Origin: CAVPOO01 sp963707015
GTDB lineage: Bacteria; Pseudomonadota; Gammaproteobacteria; Thiohalobacterales; Thiohalobacteraceae
Assembly (NCBI GenBank): GCA_963707015.1
Contig: CAVPOO010000021.1
Location: 62,001-126,000, forward strand
Length of the DNA stretch: 64,000 nt
Direction of reading: 5' to 3'
In this document: positions 27,767 through 35,486 of the stretch, in pieces
Layout of the letters: the number at the start of each line of letters is the position of its first letter
Numbering within the stretch: position 1 is the first letter of the stretch
Made by a program: the position numbers and the translations under genes
The notes under the pieces: model-generated
Database searches by the model: none
What the model was told of the DNA's origin: nothing
The model's input: only the letters and a program-made list of their open reading frames with translations

Positions 27767-27788
27767 TGGCCAGCTTGCTGCCTGGCCA
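27767..27788 (+). terminator. Weak hairpin terminator after the CorB-type gene
   Basis: TGGCCAG and CTGGCCA form a 7-bp stem with an 8-base loop directly after the stop codon, followed by an A/T-rich run (ATTTATGAATTTGTTTT) rather than a clean T-tract. It is plausible as the end of the ypjD-corB unit. Confidence 0.4.
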
Positions 27789-27839
27789 ATTTATGAATTT
27801 GTTTTCGTGGTCGCTATCTCGTTGAGCCCGCGACTCAAG

Positions 27840-27871
27840 TATTAATGTTTCGCATTATTAATGTTTTGCAA
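27840..27871 (+). repeat. Tandem 16-bp direct repeats upstream of the FHA-PilZ gene
   Basis: Two adjacent copies of TATTAATGTTTYGCAW (27840-27855 and 27856-27871) differ at two positions. They lie in the most A/T-rich stretch of the neighbourhood, about 100 bases before the FHA-FHA-PilZ start, and could be a tandem protein-binding site. Confidence 0.6.
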
Positions 27872-27924
27872 CACATTATTTAACAAGATTATTTTATATT
27901 CGTTTGTGATAAGTTGATGCCCAC

Positions 27925-27937
27925 GCGAATGATTCGC
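27925..27937 (+). promoter_or_regulatory. 13-bp perfect palindrome upstream of the FHA-PilZ gene
   Basis: GCGAAT-G-ATTCGC lies 33 bases before the ATG at 27970, between the tandem 16-bp repeats and the ribosome-binding site. It is a candidate operator or leader hairpin; no known regulator consensus is matched. Confidence 0.4.
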
Positions 27938-27969
27938 AAACAAGCCGTTCCGATACGCAAGGCATGCCT

Positions 27970-28953
27970 ATGGCCAAGTTGATTCTCTCATTCCGAAACA
28001 AGACTCTGAAAATCTTTCCGATCACGGAAGACGAAATGGTCATCGGTCGCGAACCCGCATGCAGCATCCATATCGACAGTCTGGCGGCACAGCCCATGCA
28101 CGCCTGTATACGACGCGAGGGAGAAACCTACCGCCTCATCGCGCTGCAGAATGAGGACTTACCCAGGATCGCTGACAAGGCTGTCGAGGATCATATCCTT
28201 TCGGATGGCGACCATTTTCAGATTGGCAAACACACCCTGACCTTCACCGCGGAAGCGCCCGCGATGGTCGCTGAACGTGTCGAGCACCTGGCGGGACAAC
28301 CAGCAAGCGGCTGGCTCCAGATCATGAATGGCTCACATATCGGCAGGACCATCCATCTGGAACGCGCCCTGACCCGCATGGGCAAGACAGGCAAGCGATC
28401 TGCCATGATTTCACGACGCAAGGATGGCTATCATATTTCCCACCTCGAGGGTTCCAGTCCGCCAGAAGTAAACAATGTATCGATCGGCACGCAGAGTCAT
28501 CTGCTGCGTCATGGTGACCGTGTGCAGATTGGGAAGCTGCAACTCCAGTTTTTTGTCGATGGAGAGTCGGAGCCGGAACCCGGTACAGGTCCAGCATCGA
28601 CGGATGATCCCCAGCGGGCCTATACACGAGTTGCTTTTAACTCACCGGCAAGTCTTTCCCAAGGAGAAGCGACCTGGCATACACACGTGATTGATGTCTC
28701 TGTAAAAGGAACCCGGGTCACGAAACCGGAGGGTTGGGATAGCCGGAAAGGCGAGGTATATGATCTCACGATAAATCTTGCGGAAGACGCGGCCATCCAC
28801 ATGTCTGTCAGTGTCGCTCACATGGACGAGCACGAGATCGGATTCCATTGCATGCACATCGATCCTGACAGCGTGGCTCATCTGCGGCACATTGTCGAGG
28901 TCAACCTGGGCAACGTGCATCTCCTGGAACGTGACCTCGCTGCCTTGGCCTAG
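27970..28953 (+). CDS. FHA-FHA-PilZ protein (phosphothreonine plus c-di-GMP sensing)
   Basis: A 327-residue cytosolic protein. Residues about 1-95 form an FHA domain with IGRE, CSIHI and a conserved His (MHACI). Residues about 112-195 are a second, degenerate FHA (GK in place of GR, then SAMISRR and LLRHGDRVQIG). Residues about 208-325 are a PilZ domain with RAYTR (RxxxR) and DVSVKG (DxSxxG), the c-di-GMP-binding signature. The ATG at 27970 is preferred because AAGG lies 7 bases upstream; an ATG at 27964 is too close to it. It ends in a CTAG shared with the convergent radA stop. Confidence 0.82.
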   Translation: MAKLILSFRNKTLKIFPITEDEMVIGREPACSIHIDSLAAQPMHACIRREGETYRLIALQNEDLPRIADKAVEDHILSDGDHFQIGKHTLTFTAEAPAMVAERVEHLAGQPASGWLQIMNGSHIGRTIHLERALTRMGKTGKRSAMISRRKDGYHISHLEGSSPPEVNNVSIGTQSHLLRHGDRVQIGKLQLQFFVDGESEPEPGTGPASTDDPQRAYTRVAFNSPASLSQGEATWHTHVIDVSVKGTRVTKPEGWDSRKGEVYDLTINLAEDAAIHMSVSVAHMDEHEIGFHCMHIDPDSVAHLRHIVEVNLGNVHLLERDLAALA

Positions 28954-30356
28954 CCTGTTGTCGGATGCAGCGGTTGACCCGCCTCCTGGCCGACCGAATC
29001 AAGCAAGCCCGCGAGCTGACTGACACCCAGCACGTCCATCCCTTCAATCCGTTCATTGCGTGGCGCGTTCGCGGCTGGCACGATCGCGCGTTTGAAACCA
29101 TGTTTTGCCGCTTCGCGCAGTCGCTCCTGACCGTTAGGGACGGGCCGGATCTCGCCGGCCAGCCCCACTTCGCCGAACACGACCAGATCAGCGGGCAACA
29201 CCCGATCACGCAAACTTGACAGGACCGCCAGCAATACCGCCGCGTCCGCGGCTGTCTCGGCAACCCGCACGCCACCCACCACGTTTACAAACACATCCTG
29301 GTCGAAGAGCGTCATATGCCCGTGCCGCTGCAGAACGGCCAGTAACATCGACAGCCGGTTCTGTTCCAGACCCAAGGTGACGCGACGCGGGTTCGACAGA
29401 TGGGTCTCCGTCACCAGCGCCTGGACTTCCACCAGCAAGGGACGCGTGCCCTCCCGCGTGACCATGACAACACTGCCTGAAACAGGCTGGTCATGACGCG
29501 AGAGAAAGATGGCAGAAGGATTGGTCACCTCCTTCAGTCCTCTCTCCGTCATGGCAAACACCCCCAGCTCATTCACCGCACCAAAGCGGTTCTTGATTGC
29601 CCGTACGATGCGATAGCGCCCGCCGGGGTCGCCCTCAAAATACAGCACCGTATCGACCATGTGCTCCAGCACGCGAGGTCCGGCCAGCGTGCCCTCCTTG
29701 GTCACGTGGCCAACAAGAAACAGCGATGTCCCGCTCTGTTTGGCGAAACGTACCAGTTGGGCAGCACTCTCGCGTACCTGCGCAACAGAACCCGGTGCAG
29801 ATTGCAGGAAGCCTGTGAAAAGCGTCTGTATGGAGTCGATCACCATGACCTGCGGCTGTTCCTGTCGGGCCACCTCAAGAATGGACTCCACCGACGTTTC
29901 AGCCAGCAAGCGAAGGCGTTGCCGGGACAATCCCAGCCGCTGTGCCCGCAAGGAGACCTGCTCCGGGGACTCCTCGCCGGTCACATACAACGCGGACAGT
30001 CGCTCGCCAATGGTACACAGAGTCTGCAGAAGTAATGTCGACTTGCCAATGCCGGGATCGCCGCCGAGCAAGATCACCGAACCCTCTACCAGTCCGCCGC
30101 CAAGCACCCGGTCCAGCTCCGTCAATCCGAGCGGATGACGCAGTTCACTCCCAGGTTCGATAGCGGCCAGATTCTTTACCGCGTTCGTGGCGGCGCCTGC
30201 GTAACCGGCAAAGCGTGGATTCGCAGCCTGCATCGAAGCGACGGCGACAACCTCAATCAGAGAATTCCAGGCACCACACTCGGGGCACTGCCCCGCCCAC
30301 TTGGTGCTTTTCCCTCCACACTCACTGCAGCTATACACTGTTTTGGCCCTGGCCAT
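28950..30356 (-). CDS. radA: DNA repair ATPase/helicase RadA
   Basis: A 468-residue RecA-like protein that promotes branch migration of recombination intermediates. N-terminal C4 zinc finger (CSECGGKSTKWAGQCPECG), Walker A GGDPGIGKSTLL, the RadA-specific KNRFG motif and a C-terminal Lon-like domain (VGGVRVAETAADAAVLLAVLSS). It is the last gene of the rpsF-to-radA run. Its TAG stop lies in the same CTAG as the stop of the convergent FHA-PilZ gene. Confidence 0.96.
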   Translation of the reverse strand: MARAKTVYSCSECGGKSTKWAGQCPECGAWNSLIEVVAVASMQAANPRFAGYAGAATNAVKNLAAIEPGSELRHPLGLTELDRVLGGGLVEGSVILLGGDPGIGKSTLLLQTLCTIGERLSALYVTGEESPEQVSLRAQRLGLSRQRLRLLAETSVESILEVARQEQPQVMVIDSIQTLFTGFLQSAPGSVAQVRESAAQLVRFAKQSGTSLFLVGHVTKEGTLAGPRVLEHMVDTVLYFEGDPGGRYRIVRAIKNRFGAVNELGVFAMTERGLKEVTNPSAIFLSRHDQPVSGSVVMVTREGTRPLLVEVQALVTETHLSNPRRVTLGLEQNRLSMLLAVLQRHGHMTLFDQDVFVNVVGGVRVAETAADAAVLLAVLSSLRDRVLPADLVVFGEVGLAGEIRPVPNGQERLREAAKHGFKRAIVPAANAPRNERIEGMDVLGVSQLAGLLDSVGQEAGQPLHPTTG

Positions 30357-30374
30357 TGGCGCTCCTGGTGACGG

Positions 30375-31454
30375 CTAATCCGTCTCGACCTGCTTGGCCA
30401 GCCGCGGTGCGACCGCACAGACGAGCTCGTAGGGAATGGTGCCGGCGTGCTGGGCCACTTCCTCTACTGGAAGACCAGCGCCCCAAAGCACCACTTCATC
30501 CCCGACCCTGGCGTCGGGGTGCGCGCGCAAATCAATACTGAGCATGTCCATTGAAACCCGCCCTATGATCTGTGCGCGGCTGCCATTTACCAGAACCGGG
30601 GTGCCGCTGATTGCGTGGCGCGGATAACCATCTCCGTAGCCGGCCGCGACAATACCGACAGGCATGTCTTGCGGACAAACCCAGGCATGACCGTAGCCGA
30701 TGGCATCCTGGCGCTTACAGCGATTGACCGCGATAAGGCGTGAACTGAGCGTCATGACAGGCTGTAATCCTTCATCTGCCGCCACCCCGCCGGCGAAGGG
30801 CGATATGCCATATAACATCAAACCCGGCCGCACCCAGTCGAGGTGTGTATCGGGCCAACCGAGAATCGCACCCGAGTTTGCGAGGGAACGCGCGCCTTTC
30901 ATCCCGTCGGTAATGTCCATGAATTGATTCAGCTGACGCCGGGTATAGCCGCTGCGCCGATCATCCGCTGCCGCAAGGTGGGAGAACAGCCGGATCTCTT
31001 CGACACAGTCGCAGGCCGTCAGTCGCGCGTATACTGAGCGGGCCTGCTCTGAGGGAAAACCCAAGCGGTGCATACCGCTGTCTATCTTGAACCAGACCCG
31101 CAGTGACAGGCTCTGTTTCAGGCGCTCCAGGACACCTAGCTGCTGTTCGTGGTGGACGACGATATCCAGTTGCAGACGCCCGATTTCTGAAAGTTCATCC
31201 GGGTCAAAAAACCCCTCGAGCAGGGTGATCGGCTGACCTATGCCTGCCTCCCGCAGCCGGACCGCCTCTTCCAGGCAGGCGACACCAAAGCCATCGGCAT
31301 CACTGAGCGCAGCGGCTACCCGTTCGAGCCCGTGACCATAGCCATTGGCCTTGACCACGGCCATGACGCGGCTTGCCGGTGCAGCCATACGTACCCGATT
31401 GAGATTGTGCCGTAACGCGGAAAGCTTGATAGCCGCGCGCAGCGGGCGTGTCAC
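30375..31454 (-). CDS. alr: Alanine racemase
   Basis: A 359-residue fold-type III PLP enzyme making D-alanine for peptidoglycan. The PLP lysine lies in VMAVVKANGYGHG, the catalytic Tyr in AIGYGHAW, and the conserved WVRPGLMLYGISP and GRVSMDMLSIDL blocks are present. The GTG start overlaps the dnaB stop (GTGA), indicating translational coupling. The dnaB-alr pairing is common in gammaproteobacteria. Confidence 0.96.
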   Translation of the reverse strand: MTRPLRAAIKLSALRHNLNRVRMAAPASRVMAVVKANGYGHGLERVAAALSDADGFGVACLEEAVRLREAGIGQPITLLEGFFDPDELSEIGRLQLDIVVHHEQQLGVLERLKQSLSLRVWFKIDSGMHRLGFPSEQARSVYARLTACDCVEEIRLFSHLAAADDRRSGYTRRQLNQFMDITDGMKGARSLANSGAILGWPDTHLDWVRPGLMLYGISPFAGGVAADEGLQPVMTLSSRLIAVNRCKRQDAIGYGHAWVCPQDMPVGIVAAGYGDGYPRHAISGTPVLVNGSRAQIIGRVSMDMLSIDLRAHPDARVGDEVVLWGAGLPVEEVAQHAGTIPYELVCAVAPRLAKQVETD

Positions 31455-32845
31455 CCGTAATCCTCGTCGTGGTAAGCATCCACGACGAAGTTTTCGAACC
31501 GGGTGTATTGACCGAGGAAGGTAAGACGTTTCATCCCGATAGGGCCGTTACGCTGCTTGCCAATTATGATCTCTGCCGTGCCCTTGTCCGGGCTGTCTTC
31601 GTTGTACACTTCGTCCCGATAGATGAAGACAATCATGTCTGCGTCCTGCTCGATGGCGCCCGATTCGCGCAGATCCGACATCACCGGGCGCTTGTTGGGC
31701 CGCTGCTCGAGACTCCGGTTGAGCTGCGACAGGGCAACAACTGGAACCTCCAGTTCCTTGGCAAGTGCTTTCAGGCCACGTGAGATTTCAGAAATCTCCG
31801 TGGCGCGATTTTCCCGGTTACCCGGAACCTGCATGAGCTGCAGGTAATCGATCAGGATCAGACCGAGATCGTGCTCGCGTTTGAGACGACGGGCGCGGGC
31901 GCGCAGCTCGGTGGGGTTCAGCGCCGGTGTATCATCAATGAAGAGTGGCGCCTCGGCAAGAATGCTGACCGCAGATGTCAGGCGCGGCCAGTCCTCATCA
32001 TCCAGTTTCCCGGTCCTTACCTTCTGCTGATTGATACGCCCCAGCGAGGACATCAAACGCATGGCAATCTGTTCACCCGGCATTTCCATGCTGAACACTG
32101 CTACCGGAACCTGGTGTTTGATTGCAGCGTGCTCGGCGATATTCATCGCGAATGTTGTCTTGCCCATTGAAGGACGCCCGGCCACGATCACCAGGTCCGA
32201 GCGCTGAAGGCCCGCCGTCATCTCATCGAAGTCGCTGAAGCCGGTGGCAATGCCGGTAATCGGATTGTCCAGCTGGAACAGCATATCGATACGGTCGACC
32301 GCCTTTGTCAGCAGATCTTTGATGGGGACAAAGCTCCGCTTGCTGCGGCCCCCATGCTCTGCAATTTCGAAGACCCGCTGCTCGGCGGTATCCAGCAACT
32401 CGGATGAGGAACGTCCCTCCGGCAAATAGGCCGAATCTGCGATATCCGTCCCGACCCGCACCAGTTGCCGCATGACCGAATGTTCGCGGACAATATCGGC
32501 ATAGGCGCGAATATTTGCCGCGCTGGGCGTATTCTTGGCCAGCGAGCCCAGATAGGCCATCCCGCCCGTGTCTTTCAACTGCTGGTTCTTCTCCAGCCAC
32601 TCCGACAATGTCACCACGTCGAAGGGTGAACCTGCCTCGGCGAGCGCACCGATGGCATGGAAGATCAGACGGTGATCCCGGCGGTAGAAATCATCTTCGA
32701 TAACACGGTCGGCAATCTGGTCCCACGCCGCGTTATCCAGCATCAGGCCGCCGAGTACGGATTGTTCCGCGTTCAGCGAATGTGGCGGCACCTTGAATGT
32801 GTCGCCTGCATGGTCGGCAATCGGGACAGAGTGAGCGGGTTCCAC
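31451..32845 (-). CDS. dnaB: Replicative DNA helicase DnaB
   Basis: A 464-residue hexameric helicase. N-terminal primase-interacting domain (PPHSLNAEQSVLGGLMLDN), linker, and RecA-like core with Walker A AGRPSMGKTTFAMN, FSMEMPGEQI and LILIDYLQLM, ending in the arginine-finger block. No intein is present. GTG start with AGGA a few bases upstream. It is separated from rplI by 164 bases containing a strong 11-bp hairpin. Confidence 0.97.
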   Translation of the reverse strand: MEPAHSVPIADHAGDTFKVPPHSLNAEQSVLGGLMLDNAAWDQIADRVIEDDFYRRDHRLIFHAIGALAEAGSPFDVVTLSEWLEKNQQLKDTGGMAYLGSLAKNTPSAANIRAYADIVREHSVMRQLVRVGTDIADSAYLPEGRSSSELLDTAEQRVFEIAEHGGRSKRSFVPIKDLLTKAVDRIDMLFQLDNPITGIATGFSDFDEMTAGLQRSDLVIVAGRPSMGKTTFAMNIAEHAAIKHQVPVAVFSMEMPGEQIAMRLMSSLGRINQQKVRTGKLDDEDWPRLTSAVSILAEAPLFIDDTPALNPTELRARARRLKREHDLGLILIDYLQLMQVPGNRENRATEISEISRGLKALAKELEVPVVALSQLNRSLEQRPNKRPVMSDLRESGAIEQDADMIVFIYRDEVYNEDSPDKGTAEIIIGKQRNGPIGMKRLTFLGQYTRFENFVVDAYHDEDYG

Positions 32846-32935
32846 CGGCTTCCTCGCAACTGTATGAACCAGACAACCGCAGTCTACACAAGCGGCGCGA
32901 GTTCCGACAAGCAGATAAGAGATTGCCGGGTAGAC

Positions 32936-32960
32936 GTCCTCGCTCCAAGGGAGCGAGGAC
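32936..32960 (-). other. Strong 11-bp hairpin between rplI and dnaB
   Basis: GTCCTCGCTCC and GGAGCGAGGAC form a perfect 11-bp stem with a 3-base loop. No T-tract follows on either strand. Its position inside a co-directional run suggests an RNA processing, stabilising or attenuating element separating ribosomal-protein from replication-gene expression; that role is an inference. Confidence 0.6.
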
Positions 32961-33009
32961 TTGTGGAAGGGAATAGAAGTGTATCTTGAGGCACTGAAAT
33001 TGGAGGATA

Positions 33010-33456
33010 TTACTCGGGAGCCACGATCACACGAATGGTTGCATCGACATCCGCATGCAGATGCAGATTGACCTCGTACTCGCCGATGACGCGGAAAGCA
33101 CCCTCCGGCAAACGGACCTCGTGACGTTCAACCGCGTGCCCGGCCTCGGCCAGGGCATGAACGATATCCGTGGTGCCGACGGAACCAAACAGCCTGCCCT
33201 CATCGCCGGCCTTGGCCGCTATCGTGACCTGCAGTCCCTCCAGCACGTTACGCCGCGCCTTTGCCGAAATAAGTGCGTCGCCGGAAAGCCGCTCGAGTTC
33301 CGCACGCCGTTCCTCGAATCGGGCGACGTTTGCCGGCGTGGCAAGCGTCGCCTTACCCGTGGGAATCAGGTAATTGCGACCGTAACCTCCCTTGACGTTT
33401 ACCTTGTCGCCAAGACTGCCCAGATTATCAACTTTTTCCAGCAGGATCACTTCCAT
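33010..33456 (-). CDS. rplI: Large ribosomal subunit protein bL9
   Basis: A 148-residue protein with the classic L9 start (MEVILLEKVDNLGSLGDKVNVKGGYGRNYLIP), a long connecting helix and a C-terminal rRNA-binding domain. Length agrees with E. coli L9 (149). It follows the DUF2232 membrane protein in the rpsF-rpsR operon. Confidence 0.98.
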   Translation of the reverse strand: MEVILLEKVDNLGSLGDKVNVKGGYGRNYLIPTGKATLATPANVARFEERRAELERLSGDALISAKARRNVLEGLQVTIAAKAGDEGRLFGSVGTTDIVHALAEAGHAVERHEVRLPEGAFRVIGEYEVNLHLHADVDATIRVIVAPE

Positions 33457-33518
33457 CGTTCGTTACCCCGATCTGTAAAATGTTACGAAATCAAACGTGC
33501 GGCTGAATTCGCCAAGGC

Positions 33519-34430
33519 CTAGCTTGCACCTTTACTCGAAACGCGCTGCCGAATGTTCAGCCAACTGTCGGCCAGCCCCAGCAGCGCCAGTAACAACTCA
33601 ACCGCGGGTGAAGCCACTATGATCATGATATACACGACCACCAGCCAGCCCTTGTGCAGGCGCAGACTATGGACCAGCCCGTGCAGTACTGCCAGACCTG
33701 CCAGCACAAAGGGCACCACTAACACGATGCCTATGTCCAGAAATCCGCTGCGCCACGGCATATCCGGAATGGCCGTGGCAGCCCAGACCAGCAATGTGGC
33801 ACCTGCTATCAGCCGGCCAAACTGCAGGCGGCGGAATTCCTCGCCAAAGCTGCCGCGGTTGAAAACAACCGCCTGCCACCAGCGGCCAAGCAACAGCGAG
33901 AGCACTATACCCACCAGCAGGGCTGTGGCCAACAGACCCGTCATCCAGGGGGCAATCTGCGCCACCACCGACGAATCCATGCCCTGCTGTTCCAGCACGG
34001 GTTTCAGGACCGGACTCAGGTGGTCTTCCCACCAGGCGATCGTATCACCCAGTGACAGGTGAAAAACAACAACCAGCATGACCGCCAGCAGGGTCAACGC
34101 CAGCAGCGTGACCGGCAGGTCATTGCTCGCCTTGAGAATGCGCGCCCCACACAGCACAGGCACCCACAGTATCAATGCTGCCCCGACCACCGGTAGCGCG
34201 GTGGTATAGATCAGGCTGGCAACCAGAGCTGTCAGGACTGCTGCGCCGATCAGGACACCGAGACTCTCCAGCAGACTCTGGCTGAGACTGACCAGCGCCA
34301 CGATACCGCCACTCACATAGGCCAGTGGCGACGAGAGTGGCGGCGCGGGCAGGGACAGGAGCAGACTTGCAGCGGCAAGCCCAATCGCTGGCAGGCGACC
34401 GCTCATCACGAAACGAGCTAACGCACGCAT
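33519..34430 (-). CDS. DUF2232/YybS-like membrane protein
   Basis: A 303-residue polytopic membrane protein with about eight hydrophobic segments, of the DUF2232 group commonly found between rpsR and rplI outside the enterics. The ATG at 34430 (MRALARFVMSGRL) gives the family-like beginning; a GTG at 34481 right after the rpsR stop would add 17 residues. Function unknown; the operon position suggests a link to growth rate or envelope synthesis but nothing specific. Confidence 0.8.
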   Translation of the reverse strand: MRALARFVMSGRLPAIGLAAASLLLSLPAPPLSSPLAYVSGGIVALVSLSQSLLESLGVLIGAAVLTALVASLIYTTALPVVGAALILWVPVLCGARILKASNDLPVTLLALTLLAVMLVVVFHLSLGDTIAWWEDHLSPVLKPVLEQQGMDSSVVAQIAPWMTGLLATALLVGIVLSLLLGRWWQAVVFNRGSFGEEFRRLQFGRLIAGATLLVWAATAIPDMPWRSGFLDIGIVLVVPFVLAGLAVLHGLVHSLRLHKGWLVVVYIMIIVASPAVELLLALLGLADSWLNIRQRVSSKGAS

Positions 34431-34482
34431 GGATCGAGTCGCCTGCCAATATCGCCCTGCTGTTAGCCGGGCGGGGGACACA

Positions 34483-34707
34483 TCAGTGCGAATCGCAATA
34501 CGGCAGCAGCGCCAGGAACCGCGCGCGCTTGATCGCCGTTGCCAGCTGACGCTGATACCGCGCCTTGGTTCCGGTAATCCGGCTTGGGACGATCTTGCCG
34601 GTTTCCGTAATGTAGTTTTTCAGGATCGCGAGATCCTTGTAATCGATTTCCTGAATACCTTCAGCCGTAAAGCGGCAATACTTTCTGCGGCGAAAAAACC
34701 GGGACAT
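34483..34707 (-). CDS. rpsR: Small ribosomal subunit protein bS18
   Basis: A 74-residue protein with the S18 pattern (FFRRRKYCRFTAEG, IDYKDLAILKNYI, GTKARYQRQLATAIKRARFLALLPY). A GGGG stretch lies just before the ATG. It sits 45 bases after rpsF with no priB between them, unlike E. coli. Confidence 0.98.
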   Translation of the reverse strand: MSRFFRRRKYCRFTAEGIQEIDYKDLAILKNYITETGKIVPSRITGTKARYQRQLATAIKRARFLALLPYCDSH

Positions 34708-34752
34708 ATCGTTTCCCCTTCTAAACCGTCACTTCACACTAGTCTGCCTGGC

Positions 34753-35184
34753 TCAGGCAGCGCCCTCTTCATCTCCGGCAACATCCTCGTCGTCTACCGA
34801 CTCTGCTTCTGCATCGGATGCGGCCTCAAATGCCCGCCCTCCGGACTCTCTCTCTTCCCGGTTTTCTTCCTTGCGCGCGAAGGGTGAGGGCTCAGTGACT
34901 GCCGCGTTGCGTACCATCACCAGATTGCGCAAGACGGCATCGTTAAACCGGAAGGCACTGGTCAGTTCATCGAGCGCGTCCTTGCCGCACTCGATATTCA
35001 TGAGCACATAGTGAGCCTTGTGAACCTTCTGAATAGGATAGGCGAGCTGGCGACGACCCCAGTCTTCGAACCGATGGATCTTTCCGCCGCCAGACTCGAT
35101 GGTCGCACGGTAGCGATCCACCATGGCAGGCACCTGCTCGCTCTGGTCGGGATGGACCAGGAACACGATCTCGTAATGACGCAT
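34753..35184 (-). CDS. rpsF: Small ribosomal subunit protein bS6
   Basis: A 143-residue S6 (MRHYEIVFLVHPDQSEQVPAMVDRYRA) with a long acidic C-terminal tail rich in Glu and Asp, a substrate for RimK-type modification in relatives. AAAGGAG lies upstream of the ATG. It is first in the operon rpsF-rpsR-DUF2232-rplI, with dnaB-alr-radA following. Promoter and leader hairpin are listed separately. Confidence 0.97.
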   Translation of the reverse strand: MRHYEIVFLVHPDQSEQVPAMVDRYRATIESGGGKIHRFEDWGRRQLAYPIQKVHKAHYVLMNIECGKDALDELTSAFRFNDAVLRNLVMVRNAAVTEPSPFARKEENREERESGGRAFEAASDAEAESVDDEDVAGDEEGAA

Positions 35185-35210
35185 TGTAGGCTCCTTTCGG
35201 ATTAAACAGC

Positions 35211-35230
35211 CTCCCGGCCGCGCCGGTGAG
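35211..35230 (-). promoter_or_regulatory. Leader hairpin of rpsF, candidate S6:S18 autoregulatory site
   Basis: In the transcript, CUC-A-CCGGC, a GCG loop, then GCCGG-GAG fold into a GC hairpin with a bulged A, 27 bases before the rpsF start. Many bacteria control this operon by S6:S18 binding to an rpsF leader hairpin carrying a CCG element. Position and the CCG fit, but I cannot confirm the consensus by eye. Confidence 0.35.
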
Positions 35231-35269
35231 ACAAGGAGTAACCAGGCACAAGGCCTGATAAGGGCGCAG

Positions 35270-35298
35270 ATTCTACTGGATGGCGGGGAACGAAGCAA
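35270..35298 (-). promoter_or_regulatory. Sigma-70 promoter of the rpsF operon
   Basis: On the minus strand TTGCTT (-35, 35293-35298) and TAGAAT (-10, 35270-35275) are separated by exactly 17 bases. Transcription would start near 35263, giving a leader of about 80 bases. A truncated repeat copy lies just upstream (35309-35379). Confidence 0.6.
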
Positions 35299-35308
35299 TT
35301 CTCGGGGT

Positions 35309-35379
35309 CTGTCGCACTTAGGGGTTCGTGACGAGGCAGAGGGGAAAGTGGGCACAAAGCATCACGATTTCGAGGCGCA
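35309..35379 (+). repeat. Half copy of the 154-bp inverted-end element
   Basis: This 71-bp stretch matches the reverse complement of the right part of the element at 41093-41246, beginning with the same end (CTGTCGCACTTAGG against CTGTGGGACTTAGG) and continuing through GGGGTTCGTGACGAGGCAG, GCACAAAGC and TTTCGAGGCGCA with about ten differences. The other half is missing and the heptamer array begins 11 bases later. Confidence 0.8.
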
Positions 35380-35390
35380 TGTTTTCTGAA

Positions 35391-35486
35391 ACTCCTCACT
35401 CCTGCCCTGTCTCCTGTCTCCTGTCTCCTGACGCCTCACTCCTGTATTCTGTATTCTGTATTCTGTCTTCTGACTCCTCACTCCTC
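35391..35486 (+). repeat. Heptanucleotide array B, overlapping the rlmB stop
   Basis: Thirteen 7-mers with one 5-base interruption at 35405-35409: ACTCCTC, ACTCCTG, TCTCCTG x3, ACGCCTC, ACTCCTG, TATTCTG x3, TCTTCTG, ACTCCTC x2. The last unit and a half run through the rlmB stop codon (35478-35480) and encode its final Glu codons. Same unit family and same orientation relative to the gene as the arrays behind purL and purA. Confidence 0.92.
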
